Of a stretch of DNA of 64,000 nucleotides, positions 1-11,599 are shown piece by piece. A program made the translations under genes and the position numbers. The notes under the pieces were generated by a model. The model worked only from the letters and a program-made list of their open reading frames with translations. It ran no database searches and was not told the origin of the DNA. Positions within the stretch are counted from its first letter, which is position 1; every line of letters begins with the position of its first letter. The DNA comes from Reticulitermes speratus (Eukaryota; Arthropoda; Insecta; Blattodea; Rhinotermitidae): positions 8,197,001 through 8,261,000 of the forward strand of contig JAJKFL010000002.1 in the NCBI GenBank assembly GCA_021186555.1. Reading direction: 5' to 3'.

Positions 1-113
1 TTGAAATTGACCGCTCACCTCAATCTAGTGCCGAGGTTAAAAATGACTGGAGCTATACCTGTGCTCCCCCTATACGCCTTCATGGCGTGTACAGGGAAAA
101 CTTTACCTTTTAC
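1..113 (+). repeat. SINE-B 3' fragment
   Basis: This is the 3' part of a SINE family present many times in this window (called SINE-B here), cut off by the window start. It carries the family's recurrent blocks: 'ctagtgccgaggttaaa', 'gagctatacc', 'cctt catggcgtgt acaggg' and a tail related to TTTACC. The tRNA-like head lies outside the window. Confidence 0.75.
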
Positions 114-1740
114 ATGAATGGCTACTACCTATAGAGTAATTGAAATTTACACAGGAATAACTTAATTCAAGAGAAATTTGTACTTTTGTAGGTAAATGAC
201 TGGGAATAACTTTATTTGCAAGATACGCTATCATATTCGTGGTTGTTAATAATCCAGCTAGCATACGTGGGTGTTGTAATATTTATGGCGAATATAATGT
301 CTAGCAGGAACGTGGGAGAGCAGTTGTGTCCGGTCGTCTGGCATTAAGAACGGAGGTATTCCCCCCCCCCCCCCCCCCCCCAGTTGCGTTACTGACGGTC
401 ACTAATTGGTTCTTGGTACCACCCATCATATCCACAAGGACCCCCCGGGGGTAAATAAGCAGGAGCTTGAGTTAAGAGCACCGGGACGATTTTGTTAGCA
501 AGGTGGTGCACATTACCTATATGGGTAAAGTGACCAGATTTTTAATGATCAGGGCTGGTCAAGACAGTGACGTAATTGTCATTTAATGAAAATCCTTAAT
601 TAATCCTTACACAAAAACAGTAAGAACTGTACGAAACAGTTTTGTTTTTTTTTATTTTTTATTGTGTGACTTAATAAATTATTAAATGTCAAACTGCCAA
701 GGCGGTGCAAGTGCATGACTTTGCACCTCGCTGCCGGCGCCCCTGGCGTGAATCATAACACCGAAATTAAGAATATGTGGAGAATAACCTCCACTGTCCA
801 TACGTATTCGTTCCCTCACAGAGATAACTTTACAAGAAGTCAAATATCTCTACTGTGACAAAATATACGGATTTCCATGTAGGACTTTGTGAAACTTAAT
901 ACGGGGGCAGGTTATAAATGTAAGCTGTTTGTATGAAATATTTTTAATAATGTACTTGTACGTTAAAAATTACAAACGTAGGGACGGAGTAAAATGCTGA
1001 GGTTATGTCTGACACGTGTATGTTTGCTCATTTATAACTTTTTTAGCCTCTGTTTAGCCTATAGTAAAAAAAAAGGGAGAAGAAGATAAAAGAGATCATG
1101 TAGCAAAGCATACGCCTTTAGGCCTTGTGGAAGATGTCGCACCAGTACTTCTCGTTCGCTCTACCAGTTCACAGATCACACACACGAAAAGTGTTTATGT
1201 ATGATATATATGTGTTTGCAAACGCTGACTACATCATATTCTATGTACGAAACTATATATATATATATATATATATGTGTATTTGCATGTAGAGACGTAT
1301 GTTCCGAATGCTTTTATTGCAGTTTCGCATACCTCGCTGACTGTGTTATTTATTACGCGTGCGTGCAGTTGCACGGAGTTTCCAAACTATGACGCCGTGA
1401 ACATGCCTGAAAAGCGAGCCGGCCTAGACAAATTTAGTCCTTACACTGGGCTAATGCAGCGTCATGTAATGAAAACCCTATAGTTTGGTGTACCCAGTTG
1501 CCCTTGCCAATTGCTTCCGAATAGAATTATGTCACCTTGCAGATATTTCCGTTTTCTATATTACAGGTCCACTTCTTGTATGGAACGTGTTGTATATTAG
1601 ACCTAGTATTGCAAGACATTGCGCTGCCGGTGAGTTGCTCTGCGCAAACTGAAGGCCAACCGAAATATTAAAATCGCCCTACTCAGAACTTTTGAAATTC
1701 CCTCCTGGGATTCAAACCGGGTACCTCCCGAATGCAAATT
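114..1740. other. No gene recognised; simple repeats
   Basis: I see no conserved protein frame here. The stretch holds a run of 21 C (361-381), a TA microsatellite (about 1254-1276) and a tRNA B-box-like piece near 1690-1735 ('ggattcaaaccgggtacctcc' read in reverse), possibly the head of a decayed SINE. Short frames at 1201-1483 run through the TA repeat and look random. Confidence 0.5.
361..381. repeat. Poly-C tract
   Basis: An uninterrupted run of 21 cytosines. Its true length is uncertain because homopolymers of this size are error-prone in sequencing. Confidence 0.9.
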
Positions 1741-1774
1741 ACGAGCGTTACCGGTTTTTGCTCATGTTGCTGAG

Positions 1775-2130
1775 TGGAGTAGATAAAAATGGTAAAATTC
1801 TTCGTGTACACGCCATGAAGTCATGTAAGGGAATAGAGGTATAGCTCCACTCATTCTAAACCTCGGCATTAATGGAGGCGAGTGGTAAACTTTTCGCTCC
1901 GGCCGCTTTATTCCCGGGAAGGAGTTCCGGCACCTATTGAATAGGAGACTGGGTGGGCCCCAGAGCCGGTCTGGACAGTTTAGCAGAAGAGAATGCCCTG
2001 CTGCTGCTGGTATAACCTTGGCAGTAGATGGAGGTGATCGATCAGCATCACGCCCCGTCTGCTTTATCCCCGGGTTAAGAGTCGCCGGTTTCCACTGAAG
2101 AGGGAGCTGGGTGGACCACAGAGCCGTTTC
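1775..2130 (-). repeat. Two adjoining SINE-B body fragments
   Basis: Minus-strand SINE-B. The 3' end is at the left ('gaatagaggtatagctccactcattc'-type block) and is followed by the 'ggccgctttattcccggg' and 'gggtgggccccagagccggtctggac' blocks. After about 1985 a second, more diverged run of the same blocks appears (2035-2130: 'gctttatccccggg', 'gagctgggtggaccacagagccg'). Two body copies are therefore joined, by tandem insertion or nesting. The long reverse-strand frame over this region is SINE sequence and not a gene. Confidence 0.65.
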
Positions 2131-2334
2131 GGATGCTTTGGAGATGTTGACCACTGGATGGAAGTTTTTGGTTGGGCTTTACTCCGTTGTGGGCTGTTTG
2201 ATAGTGTCTGAATAATCCCCCTAAAGTCTGCCGTGAACGACACGGTGGAGAAGTGAAAAGTTCCAAAACATTTAGAGGGAATTGAACTTGTGTGGATGTC
2301 AGCAACGGCATGATGTAAACCAGCGAGTATTCAC

Positions 2335-2500
2335 ATATACAGGATCATCGAATTCCCACGGGCTAGCAGTCCTTGTGGGAATTGGGGTGGACAAAGTGCT
2401 GCAGGGACAGGTTTTTCCAAAGCACTTCGAATTTTCGCTGTCAGTATCATTCCAGCAATGCTCCATACTTATGTGTCATGTTCAGTGTCAAACAAGCCAA
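2335..2500 (+). repeat. Dispersed repeat, family D copy 1
   Basis: Shares a block with 30716-30890: a GGGACAGGTTTTT stretch, then 'ctgtcagtatcat' and 'caatgctccatact'. Two copies in 64 kb indicate a dispersed repeat. The class is not recognised; the second copy begins with a tRNA-like segment, so a SINE is likely. A TTTG microsatellite follows at 2512-2535. Confidence 0.5.
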
Positions 2501-2539
2501 GAAGAACGCGTTTGTTTGTTTGTTTGTTTGTTTGTTTAC

Positions 2540-3290
2540 TGACTGAATGAGATAGTAGGTCAGCAGTATCGCTGTTCACAAACGGAACCCCATTGCTTCT
2601 ACAGGAAAGTTACAACCGGAAGTAAAGACAACAGAAACTCCTATGACGCCATGCTATATTATCAACTCCACCGTGTTATCTCGTCGTGTCAGATGTAGCA
2701 AACAGGATGGATGCCCGCTTACGACCATTATTTCATTCATGGTCTGTCTGTAGTGTGTTTCCAGAGGACCGACACTGTATCAGTTAAGCACTGTACATCA
2801 CCTATAGGCCTAAGCAGTGTTCTAAGTCATTAGCACGTCTGAAGATATTTACAATAGACAAGTTCACGATGAACATCCGGGATACGAACTTAACACACAA
2901 CAGCACAGAGTGTATACATACCGTCTGTAGAGTGGTCCAAAAGTCAGTTAACCGATTAGTGAAATGTACAGTAAAATACATTACAAGTTTCTTTGTTACG
3001 TACTGCATTTACAAAAATTGTTCAAAATATAATCGTCCATGTCCAGTGCAGAACTCGCAACGCTGTGATACGGTTTTACACACTGACTGGCATAACTCCT
3101 TATTGGCTGGCACCAAAAGTTTCAAAGGTTAACTGACTTTCGGGCCACCGTATACACTCACATACACAGTTACGTGTATTGTAGTTATAGATTTCTACAG
3201 TGAAAAATGGAGTGTCTGATCCGAATGATAGAACGCGTCTTCCAAATTTAATCTGTTGTTAATTTCGTATTATAGATGATAACATTAACC
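2540..3290. other. No feature recognised
   Basis: AT-leaning sequence with short overlapping frames on both strands and no recognisable protein motif or repeat shared with the rest of the window. Confidence 0.4.
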
Positions 3291-3298
3291 CTTTACAT

Positions 3299-4543
3299 CC
3301 GAACGGGAAAACACTGTCCCAGCAATTTAAATACCCTCACGGCCGAACGGGAAAACAATGTCCCGCAACGCTGTCGTTTTTTAAATTTTCTGCCTCTATA
3401 ATTACACGTCCCTTTTTCACAATATTCGTCTAAAAGGCTTGTACAGGCATGAAAGATTGTGTGAACTTTAATTCTAGTTAAAATTGTCACTAATGAGGTT
3501 TAATTTTTCCTATTAATATCCTTACGACTTTTTTAGCAGTCACGAATTATTCACATACATCTCCAGGCAGCGGTTCCTCATATTGGCGAAGTGAAGCAAA
3601 TACACACACATATAGGACCTTCCGACAAGTCTCTCTTCCTTCATACAGCCCCTTCTGTAAAATCCATAACTCCTTCACCCCCATTATTTCATCAAGAAGA
3701 CGCTACTGATAAATATCAGTTCAGTACTTATAACAGTTTTTACTACCATTTGTGTGTTCCCCTTTTCAATTTTAGTGTCAGTTGCTCCTCACAAATGCAG
3801 TTTTGTATGATATATCTAGTAACTATGTTGCATTCTTGACACCTGACATTTTTCTTTCTCTTACACTGCATAAGCCAGTGTCTGATTTCTCTGATGGTGA
3901 TTCAAGCGTTTGCACTGCCTGGCGTATCGCATGTTATTGCTAGGACAGGCAGTGGACCGAACTGTTGAGTTGAAGATAGACATAAGCATGAATCTAAAAT
4001 TCAAAATAGTCAGGAAGAAATCCTTACAGCAGAATGAAGGGCATTTGCCTGTGGTCCCATATTGCACTAACCAGAGCAATGAACGTCTGTATGCATTCCT
4101 TTCTCCTCCTACTGATTGCATATGAACTCAGCACCGAGATAAGCCAACAGTACCAGGAAAACTAAAACACATTATAAGATTGCAACCCAAACAGCTTCTC
4201 AGGAAATACGGTGACATGTACAGTCAGCTGCAAATTTTATACCACTTACAGCAAGAGAAATTTGAAAAGAATAAATCTAGACAATGAAGCTTAAAGTGAA
4301 AAATAAACAACATAAAAATTACCTTCAACTAAGCTGCGTAAAAATAGGCAGATCTTCTTGAAACTTGCGTAACGGGTAGATGGATTCATTCTTAAGCGTG
4401 TATTTTTTGTTTGAAGTTTTATCTTTAAAAATGTATGAAATACAACGGATAATATCAGCACGTGCGAAAACGGGCATTTAAAGCGAAAAGAACCGCGGCC
4501 GTCAGCGGCAACTTTGAGATTTAAATCTTCCGTACTCTAAAGG
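3299..4543. mobile_element. Candidate TTAA-flanked (piggyBac-like) element
   Basis: TTAA at 3295-3298 is followed by CCCTTTACATCCG, and the far end reads ...TACTCTAAAGG before TTAA at 4544-4547, so the ends are short imperfect inverted repeats next to TTAA. Just inside the left end, 'CGAACGGGAAAACAMTGTCCC' occurs twice (about 3300 and 3340), like the subterminal repeats of piggyBac elements. The right end has 'CGGGCATTTAAA', a string also found at the left terminus of the clear piggyBac at 17396. No intact transposase is visible and I could not identify the internal frames (3591-3839, 3861-4121). It may be a degraded or non-autonomous piggyBac. TTAA is a common motif, so confidence is limited. 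Confidence 0.45.
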
Positions 4544-4711
4544 TTAATTCTCTAACACCAATTAACTCCAGTCTTAAACATTGTATGTAGTACAAAATTT
4601 GCTTCACATTATACGAACATATGACAACAGAACTGAATACATTTCAGGATTCTACATTTGAGGCGCAGCATCGCTACCAATTCAGAATTTCGCACTCTGT
4701 TAATTTTTTTA

Positions 4712-4980
4712 GCCGATCCCAGTGGCCGTGCGGTCTAAGGCGTGGGTCTTCGGCCGCTCGCTTACTAGGATCGTGGGTTCGAATCCCACCGGGGGCATGG
4801 ATGTCTGTCTCTTGTGAGTGTTGCGTGTTGTTGTCAGGTAGAGGTCTCTGCGACGAGCTGGTCCCTCGTCCAGAGGAGTCCTACCGACTGTGGTGTGTCT
4901 CAAATGTGTGTGACCATGAAACCTCGACGAAACGAGGAGGCCCAGGCCCATATAGGGCTATCGAGCCATAGAAAAAAAAA
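4712..4980 (+). repeat. SINE-A, tRNA-Leu-like head, with target-site duplication
   Basis: Full-length copy of a tRNA-derived SINE. The head has an A-box-like TGGCCGTGCGGTCTAAGG, as in tRNA-Leu, and a B-box GGTTCGAATCC. The unrelated body begins 'gggggcatggatgtctgtc' and contains 'gtcaggtagaggtctctgcg' and 'cctcgtccagaggagtc'. It ends in poly-A. A perfect 11-bp duplication TAATTTTTTTA flanks it at 4701-4711 and 4981-4991, which marks retroposition. The frames across it on both strands are SINE-derived. Other copies: 39390, 44448 and 60654. Confidence 0.9.
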
Positions 4981-5504
4981 TAATTTTTTTAAACCCATAA
5001 AGTTATTCACTGTCGTTGTGAAATCTCACGTCGATCGGCATCTCAAATTAAAAGTAATGATGTATGAAATTAATAACGGCGTGTTATTTTTATTACTTTC
5101 ACATGAATATAGCTCACTTCTGGGACTTTTCATTCACCTGTTATTGTGACAGTAAAATGGGCCCCAGTCAGCTGTTTTACTGGCGCCTCGTGGGAATTCA
5201 GGAAGCAGACTTGTTCATAGGTGGCAAGTAGTTTCTTGAGGTTTTGAATTTTCTACCTGTGTGTGAATAGGGGAAGTGCGTTGGAAATAAACTAGTAACT
5301 TTCTAATGATATCGTAACTGTCTACGACATGGTCTGATTATGACGCACTCTCAGAAACCTTTCAGGCAGATTATAATTATAATTATTAGGCCACGTTGAC
5401 ATTCCGGCGCTATAACCCTTCAGGCCTACGCACTCGTGTCCACCGATTAATCATTTAGTTTTACACCATTGTTTTCTCTAGTAGATTAATCTGTTGAATG
5501 TGGA

Positions 5505-5770
5505 CTTAATTATCGAATTTTGGTGGGGAAATACCTCGAAAGTTGGCCACTTGAAAAGCAAGTCGGAGATGGTATAGGATAGACCAAGGCGTAGATGAGA
5601 GGGTAATATTGAAATGGATCTTTAAAGAAACTGAATGGGAAGGGTGGACTGAGTTCATCTGACTCAGGACAGGGAGCAGTGGCTGACTGTATGAACACGG
5701 TCATGAAGTTTCGGTTTCCATAAAATGCGGGGAATTTCTTAATTAGCGGAGAAGAACTCTACGCGATGGA
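5505..5770 (+). pseudogene. LINE 3' end fragment (RT C-terminal tail)
   Basis: A decayed copy of the last codons and 3' end of a LINE found repeatedly in this window. In broken frames it keeps the order seen at 43855: a VGK-like block, 'aaatggatctttaaagaaa', a 'tcaggacagggagcagtgg' block (DRxxWRxxV in intact copies), 'aacacggtcatgaa', and the terminal 'ggggaatttctt' segment. It is truncated at the 5' side and has no coding ability. Confidence 0.6.
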
Positions 5771-6710
5771 ATTAGTTTTCTTGTAAAGAACTGTAATGTT
5801 GCCATCTTTTAGCTTACGTTCCTTATCATAGTCAGGTATCTGCTCTTCCTAACAACTTTAGAACAGACAGGTTTTCATGAAACTTGGTACGAACATCGTT
5901 CCAGTACAGGAGGGTTAAAGAAACTGAATATGAATTTTTTGGCGGGGGCGTCTGAAAACTTTAGTATTACAACAAGAAAACAAGTTTGCTTAAAGTAGCC
6001 TATTCAACGAGAAAATAATTGTAACACGTGTAAATTAATATTCGATACATCCATAATAATTGCCAGTATTCCTCGACAGATGATGGTTATAGCTGCTGCT
6101 ACGTCTGTCCGTATTTGCTGTAAATGGAGACACAGTGCACGGACACACAGGCAGATGTTTGCCTCACATCCATGTCCTTTAACCGCTTAAGCACATATTT
6201 GTTCAGACGTGTAAACGAATCTAAATTTTCCGCCCATAGTTATCGAGAAGTGCTGTAGTTTGAACCAACAGTCCATAAAAAGCTTTTAGGTTTTACGGAT
6301 AGAGGTTAACCGGTTCGGCTGAAGATTGTCTGTATCAGTTTCGCAGTCAAAGAAGAAAGGATACACCAGCGGTTGAATTTGTGCCTGATTTGTTTAAATC
6401 TTGAAATCGACGACTTCTGACGTAGTGTCACGTAAGGTGTTGTCTTAAATTCTTTGTGGTAATATATCTTACATGAAAAAAGTATATTGTGTTAAAAATA
6501 CAGTTAATATACCATAAGTGTTGGATATCAAGGTAGGGAATTTTACCTAGCAGATGATTTTAAATACTTTTATATTGTTCATTCCGTGCTTTGTCGATAA
6601 TCAAATCACAATACTCAGTCCAACAACATGCTCTATGTTGTTCCCAGATATTTTGTATTACAATATATTGCATTTTGTTTGACTGAATATTGTGATTTAA
6701 TTTTGAATAA
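5771..6710. other. No feature recognised
   Basis: No conserved frame and no repeat shared within the window could be identified. The stretch becomes AT-rich toward 6480-6710, just before the SINE tail. Confidence 0.4.
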
Positions 6711-6712
6711 AT

Positions 6713-7013
6713 ATTAAAGGTAAAGGTAAAGGTAAAGTTTACCTTAGAACAGGCCATGAAGGCCCAGAGGGGGAGTAGGGGTATAGCTCTACTCTTTCTT
6801 TACCCTCGGCTCTAGATGGGGGTGGGTGGTCAACACCACGCCCCGGCCGCTTTATTTCCGGGAAAGAGACCTGGTACCAATTGTGCAGGAGGCTGGGTGG
6901 GCCCCAGTGCCGGTCTGGACGGGTGCGGAAAATCTCGCCCCCACTGGGATTCGATCCCCGGACCGCCCAGCCCGTATCGAGTCTCTATACCGACTGAGCC
7001 AACCCGATCGACT
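6713..7013 (-). repeat. SINE-B, near full length
   Basis: Best-preserved SINE-B copy, on the minus strand. Read in sense it has a tRNA-like head with an A-box-like 'tggctcagtcggtatag' and B-box-like 'ggggatcgaatccc'. The body follows with 'gggggcgagattttccgc', 'gtccagaccgg', 'tggggcccacccagcctcc', 'aaagcggccggggcgtgg', 'accacccacccccatctag' and 'gagctatacccctactccc'. It ends in repeats of TTTACC (seen here as aggtaa at 6715-6740). The short plus-strand frames across it are not genes. Confidence 0.85.
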
Positions 7014-7271
7014 CTAAATTAATTGTAAATAGTGTCAATTAAGACGTATGAAAACGTTCTCTGGTACACGACAGACAGATTTATACTCGACGGTGATATG
7101 CTGCTAATACTGTAAGTATTGATAGAGACACCGACAATGTCCTCTTGTAAGTAGAAAGGTGAATGTCAGGACACCTTGTGTACGGTGAAGTGCAATGGAA
7201 GTTGTCTGTCTTTATAAGCTATATTTATTGAAAGCTGCAGGCTGTCTAGAGTTATAAGACAATAGCCTACG

Positions 7272-8180
7272 TCAGTGGTAAGCAACACGTGGCTCGCCAA
7301 AGTTACGTCTGCGGCCCGCGAGAGTTTTCGAACACACTTGCTTATGTTTACTCATCAGAATGCACAACATTTTTTTAGTGATATGGTGAACTTCCCATGC
7401 ATAGTTAAATTTGGTAAACAATATGTAACGGAATTCGTGCATTTTGCATGGGCAGCCATCGTACGTTGGACACTTTACAGTGCGAATAGTGAGAAAATGT
7501 GGAGAGTTAAGCGCCACATTTCAGTTTCAAATATGTTTTAATAATAATTAGTGCATGGGGCGCGCGCTGGCGCAGTTGGTTGAGGCACTACGCTACAAAC
7601 CGGAACGTCGCGGGTTCGATTCCCGATGGTGTCATTGGAATTTTTCATTGACATAATCGTTTCGTTCGCACTATGGCCCTGGGGTCGACTCAGCCTCTAA
7701 CAGAAATTAGTACCAGGAATATTTCCCGGGGGTAAAGGCGGCCGGTGCGTAGGGCTGACAACCTTACCACCTTTATGTGCCGATTGTCTAGAAATTTAGG
7801 AGTCTCAACCTCCTGGAACCCTAAGGGTCTGTCCAGGCCTGTAATGGGATTGCTTAATAATTAGTGCAAGTTTATTTCAGTCATAATTTTATAGAATGGA
7901 ACTCTGTGTGTTTCTTAAGAAATATCAGTGACGAAGGAGGATGGCAGGATTGTCATCGACTTTCTTCTATTCTTAAAAATAATGTTAAGTCCTAAAAATT
8001 ATCATTAATTATGATATTGATTTTACTAATAATTAATAGTAATTTTAGTCTCTTAATAGCTTAGTATAAAATACATTTTCCCTGAACAAGAAGGATTTTA
8101 CTGTTAAACGTTTGTTTGTGGCCCGCGCAGGGTTTGGAGACTTTCAGTAGGTCCTGATGTAACAAAAGTTGCTGTGCACC
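7272..8180. mobile_element. Possible hAT-type remnant, interrupted by a SINE
   Basis: The left edge reads CAGTGGTAAGCAACACGTGGC, the style of terminus seen in some hAT elements, and is followed by 'gcggcccgcg'. Near 8115-8170 there is 'gtggcccgcgcagggtttgg' and then GTTGCTGTGCACCC, which loosely matches the left end in reverse. No transposase frame survives. The inner SINE at 7556 has a clean target duplication within this sequence, so this sequence was there first. The right boundary is weak. Confidence 0.35.
7556..7854 (+). repeat. SINE-C, complete, with 14-bp target-site duplication
   Basis: A tRNA-derived SINE. The A-box-like 'tggcgcagttggttgagg' and B-box 'gggttcgattcccg' lie about 50 bp apart, followed by a body whose middle ('cccgggggtaaaggcggccgg') is shared with SINE-B and whose 3' part ('ggagtctcaacctcctgg') is not. 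A perfect duplication TAATAATTAGTGCA flanks it at 7542-7555 and 7855-7868, which fixes both ends. It has no A-rich tail and ends 'gtaatgggattgct'. It looks like a SINE-B relative with a different head and tail. Confidence 0.88.
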
Positions 8181-8768
8181 CGTTACGTGATTTCTACTAA
8201 TTGTAAGCAGTTTGTATGTCATATCTCGGATTCATTTTCTACAATATTCGTCAGTCTCTCAAAAAGAGTAGCGCTTTAAATAAAGATCTAATTCACGAAA
8301 ATAAGATTTAAAAAAAATGTCATTATAGAACTGGAAGATTCACGACTAAGTTTGCGAAAACCTGCCATTGCCTATTTTGGGCCTGTCGAAACTCACATTT
8401 TCGCAGCGATCTGCTTTTAGGTATCCCAGAATTCGGGGTAGCACAGTCACTATAGTGACTAGGCTAAGATATTGACGACAAAGTGGTGTGGGATGATGAT
8501 TTTTAGGCAGTACTATTCATAGTGATTCAATTATTTGAGTAAATACCGAGAAAACCTTATTTATAAATGAAGGCGACGTATGTTATGTCCTTTGAAATTC
8601 AAGGCTTGTTTGAGTTTACTTACGGCTCTCACATAAAGAAACTGAGTTCTGCTCGTTTGGCCGTTTATAGACATACTGGAGATATGAAGGTCAGCAGAAA
8701 ATAGGTTTTCAGTGAGTATATTTAGAGTTCTTTATTATCAGCACCAGTAAGAACACTTCAGATTTAAT
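8181..8768. other. No feature recognised
   Basis: AT-rich sequence without a conserved frame. I see no gene here. Confidence 0.4.
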
Positions 8769-8769
8769 T

Positions 8770-8985
8770 ATTCTGCTGCCTCACTACTTTTCCACGTAGC
8801 CCCTGCCACTTTTAAGGCGTTTATCGTATCGCCGGACGTGCTTTTCTATCCCCTGTTGATATCAGTCCGTGTCCTGTGTTACCAGCCGTTATGTAACAAC
8901 CTTGTCCACCTTCTGATCGTCATTAAATTGGTATCCGCCAAGATTTTGCCGCAGCGCTGGAAACATAATCGCTTGGTCACGACTT
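8770..8985 (-). pseudogene. Mariner-type transposase C-terminal fragment
   Basis: Read on the minus strand, with stops and small frame changes, the sequence recalls the end of a mariner transposase: a PSDY-like segment near 8965-8985, then GGYQFNDDQKVDKVV, a TDxYQQGIxK stretch and a final GYVEK-like end. In intact mariners this region follows the last catalytic Asp and ends in GDYVEK. Only the last quarter remains. It differs from the mariner at 49217, so a second lineage was present. No terminal repeats were found. Confidence 0.55.
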
Positions 8986-9169
8986 AACCTGGTACAATGT
9001 CAGGCAGTGTATGTTCTTTAGTAACAATTGTACACCACGTAAACCTCCTTTCTAACCGACCTTCGTACTTTGGATTGGTCTTATCGCTGTTTCGTTAACT
9101 AACAAACTAATGAACTGGCCAACTAACTATACGGTAATGTGGTTGGCCATTTCAGTGGGAATCTGTTTA

Positions 9170-11412
9170 TCAGAACCAAGATGTTAATTGTATGTTCAAC
9201 TCATTTCTAAATATTTTTCTAAATATATTTGAAGCGAGTTTTCCAGTCAAATACAAAAGTACAAACAACAAAAATAATGACTGGATCACGCAAGGAATAA
9301 AAATATCATGCAAACACAAAAGAAGTTTGTACACCTTCACTAGGAACAGCAGTGGTCCAAAAGCAAAAACACATTACGTTAATTATTGTAGAATCCTAAA
9401 AAAAGTTATAAGAGAAGCTAAAAAGCAACACTACAGTAGACTTATAGCTAAATCTAGTAATAAAGTCAAAACAACATGGAACATTATAAGGAAGGAGACA
9501 GGAAAATTGCATCCAACAGAACAGATCCCCTCCCTAGTTGTGGGCAATGAAAAATTAAAAGAGCCAAAAAGCATGGCCAATGCCTTCAATAATTACTTTC
9601 TAACAGTTGCTGAAAAACTAAATGTACAGAAATTTGAGAAAGGAGATGCCATCTCGTTGTTAAAAGAGTCTTTTCCTGGAAACTTCCCCAGCATAAAAAT
9701 AATCCCAATTACTGAAGCTGAGATTAAAAGTATAATACGTTCACTTAAACCTAAAAACTCTTCAGGTTATGATGAAATAAATAGTAAAATCTTAAAAACT
9801 TGTGCTTCTGATATGTCACCCATTAACCTTCATTTGTAATCATTCAATATATAAAGGTATCTTCCCTGATCGTCTCAAAATTGCAGTTGTAAAACCTCTG
9901 TATAAGAAAGGAGACAAAACTAATATAACAAATTATAGACCTATTTCGCTATTGACAGTTTTTTCAAAAGTATTCGAGAAAGCTCTGCACAGTAGATTAA
10001 GCCAACATCTACACTCTAACAACATATTGGTCCCAGAACAGCATGGTTTTAGGAAAGGTATATCTACAGAAAAGGCTGCATTCAAACTAACTGATAGTGT
10101 GTTTAAATCTCTTAACCAAAGATACATGTTGGAGGAATTTTCTGTGATCTAACGAAAGCTTTTGACTGTGTAAATCATGAAATTTTGTTATCTAAATTAC
10201 ATTTCTATGGCATTCAAGGAGTAATGGCAGATTGGTTCAGATCCTATTTAACAAACAGACAACAGAAAGTCGAAATAAGATCTCCCAGTTGAACTCAAAA
10301 TTTTTCCTCTGACTGGGGTACGATGAAACATGGAGTCCCCCAAGGGTCCATTCTAGGGCCCTTATTGTTCATAATTTATATCAATGACCTTTCACTGAGA
10401 ATAAATTCCTTGTCAGAACCAATATTATTTGCTGATGACACTAGTGTCATAATCTCTAACAGAAATTTTGAAGACTTTTGTACGATATCAAACTCAGTTC
10501 TCTCCAGTATGATTGAATGGTTCTCAGCAAACAAGTTAGTCCTAAATCTAGAGAAAACAAATATAATGAAATTTGTAACAAATAATTCACCACAATGTTC
10601 ATTGACTATTGGTTATAAAGATATATACATAGAAGAAAAACTAAATTCAAAATCTCTTGGCTTACATCTTGATAGCCACCTAAATTGGAAAGGTCATACT
10701 GATCAAATGATACCTAAATTAAGTGGAGCATGTTATGCAGTTAGGTCAATGTTCCACAACAGCAACATTAACACTCTCAAGTCAATTTATTTCGCATATT
10801 TTCACTCTATTGTACATACGGAATAATTTTTTGGGGAAATTCGTCCAACAGCAGGAAGATATTTACATTACAAAAGAAAATCACCAGAATTATGGTTGGT
10901 GCACATCCTAGAACTCCATGCAGAAGTCTATTTAAAAAACTAGAGATTTTGCCTGTTCCATGCCAATATATATATTCATTAATGAACTTCCTCGTTAATA
11001 ATCAAGAAAGCTTTCAAACAAATTCATCAATACACAGTATTAATACAAGCAATAAGCACCATCTTCATAGACCAATTGCCAACCTATCATGCTTTCAGAA
11101 AAGTGCATTCTATTCTAGTATCAGGATCTTCACTAGCTTACCTTGTAATATCAAAAATCTTAAGAATGAAAAGGCACAATTTAAAGCAGCACTAAGAAGA
11201 TACTTAAATGCACACTCCTTTTACTCTGTAGATGAATTTCTTACGAGTACTGTTAACCTATAATACTGACGTCTAAGACTGCACATAGAATGTTTAAAGC
11301 ATTTTGCAATGTACATTTTGTATGATTTTGTATGTTATGACTTATTCCACATCCTCTTGTCTTGTGACAAAATTATGGATCCATGGAATGTATATATGTA
11401 TGTTTGTATGTA
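9170..11412 (+). pseudogene. Jockey/CR1-type LINE, reverse transcriptase with frameshifts
   Basis: A 5'-truncated non-LTR retrotransposon. Reading begins in the linker after the endonuclease (9192-9839, with 'NDWITQGIKISC') and moves into the RT domain (9802-10152, 'YRPISLLTVFSKVFEKAL' and 'EQHGFRKG'). A short frame then covers 'DLTKAFDCVNHEIL', and RT continues (10323-10826, 'GVPQGSILGPLLFIIYINDL' and the catalytic FADDTS at about 10428-10445). The C-terminal domain is at 10892-11263. At least three frame changes (near 9830, 10140 and 10810) and a stop near 10290 make it non-functional. The 3' end probably lies in the TGTATATATGTATG run at 11388-11412. The motif order is that of the Jockey/CR1 group; the exact clade is uncertain. 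Confidence 0.85.
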
Positions 11413-11484
11413 TAACCTGCTTCTCGAAGACACTAACCCTTCATCTTCATATACCACGTGGGAACTTCTCGAGAGGTATGAAAT

Positions 11485-11592
11485 ATGCTCTCCAAGCATT
11501 CCTTTCTTTAGAGGTACGTGATGCATATTCAGTCCAACATGCTCTCCAAGCATTCCTTTCTTTAGAGGTACGTGATGCATATTCAGTCCGTC
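11485..11592. repeat. 54-bp direct repeat, two units
   Basis: Two adjacent, almost identical 54-bp units beginning 'atgctctccaagcattcc' at 11485 and 11539, each containing 'gaggtacgtgatgcatattc'. They lie just downstream of the LINE 3' end. Near-identity suggests a recent local duplication. Confidence 0.85.
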
Positions 11593-11599
11593 GTATCCT

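Noticed and set aside
4712-4800. A functional tRNA-Leu gene
   Set aside because: Only A- and B-box regions match; the stems do not close and the sequence continues into the SINE body.
4709-4951. Open frames over SINE copies that resemble database proteins
   Set aside because: Such frames recur with every SINE-A copy on either strand and are SINE translations wrongly predicted as proteins.
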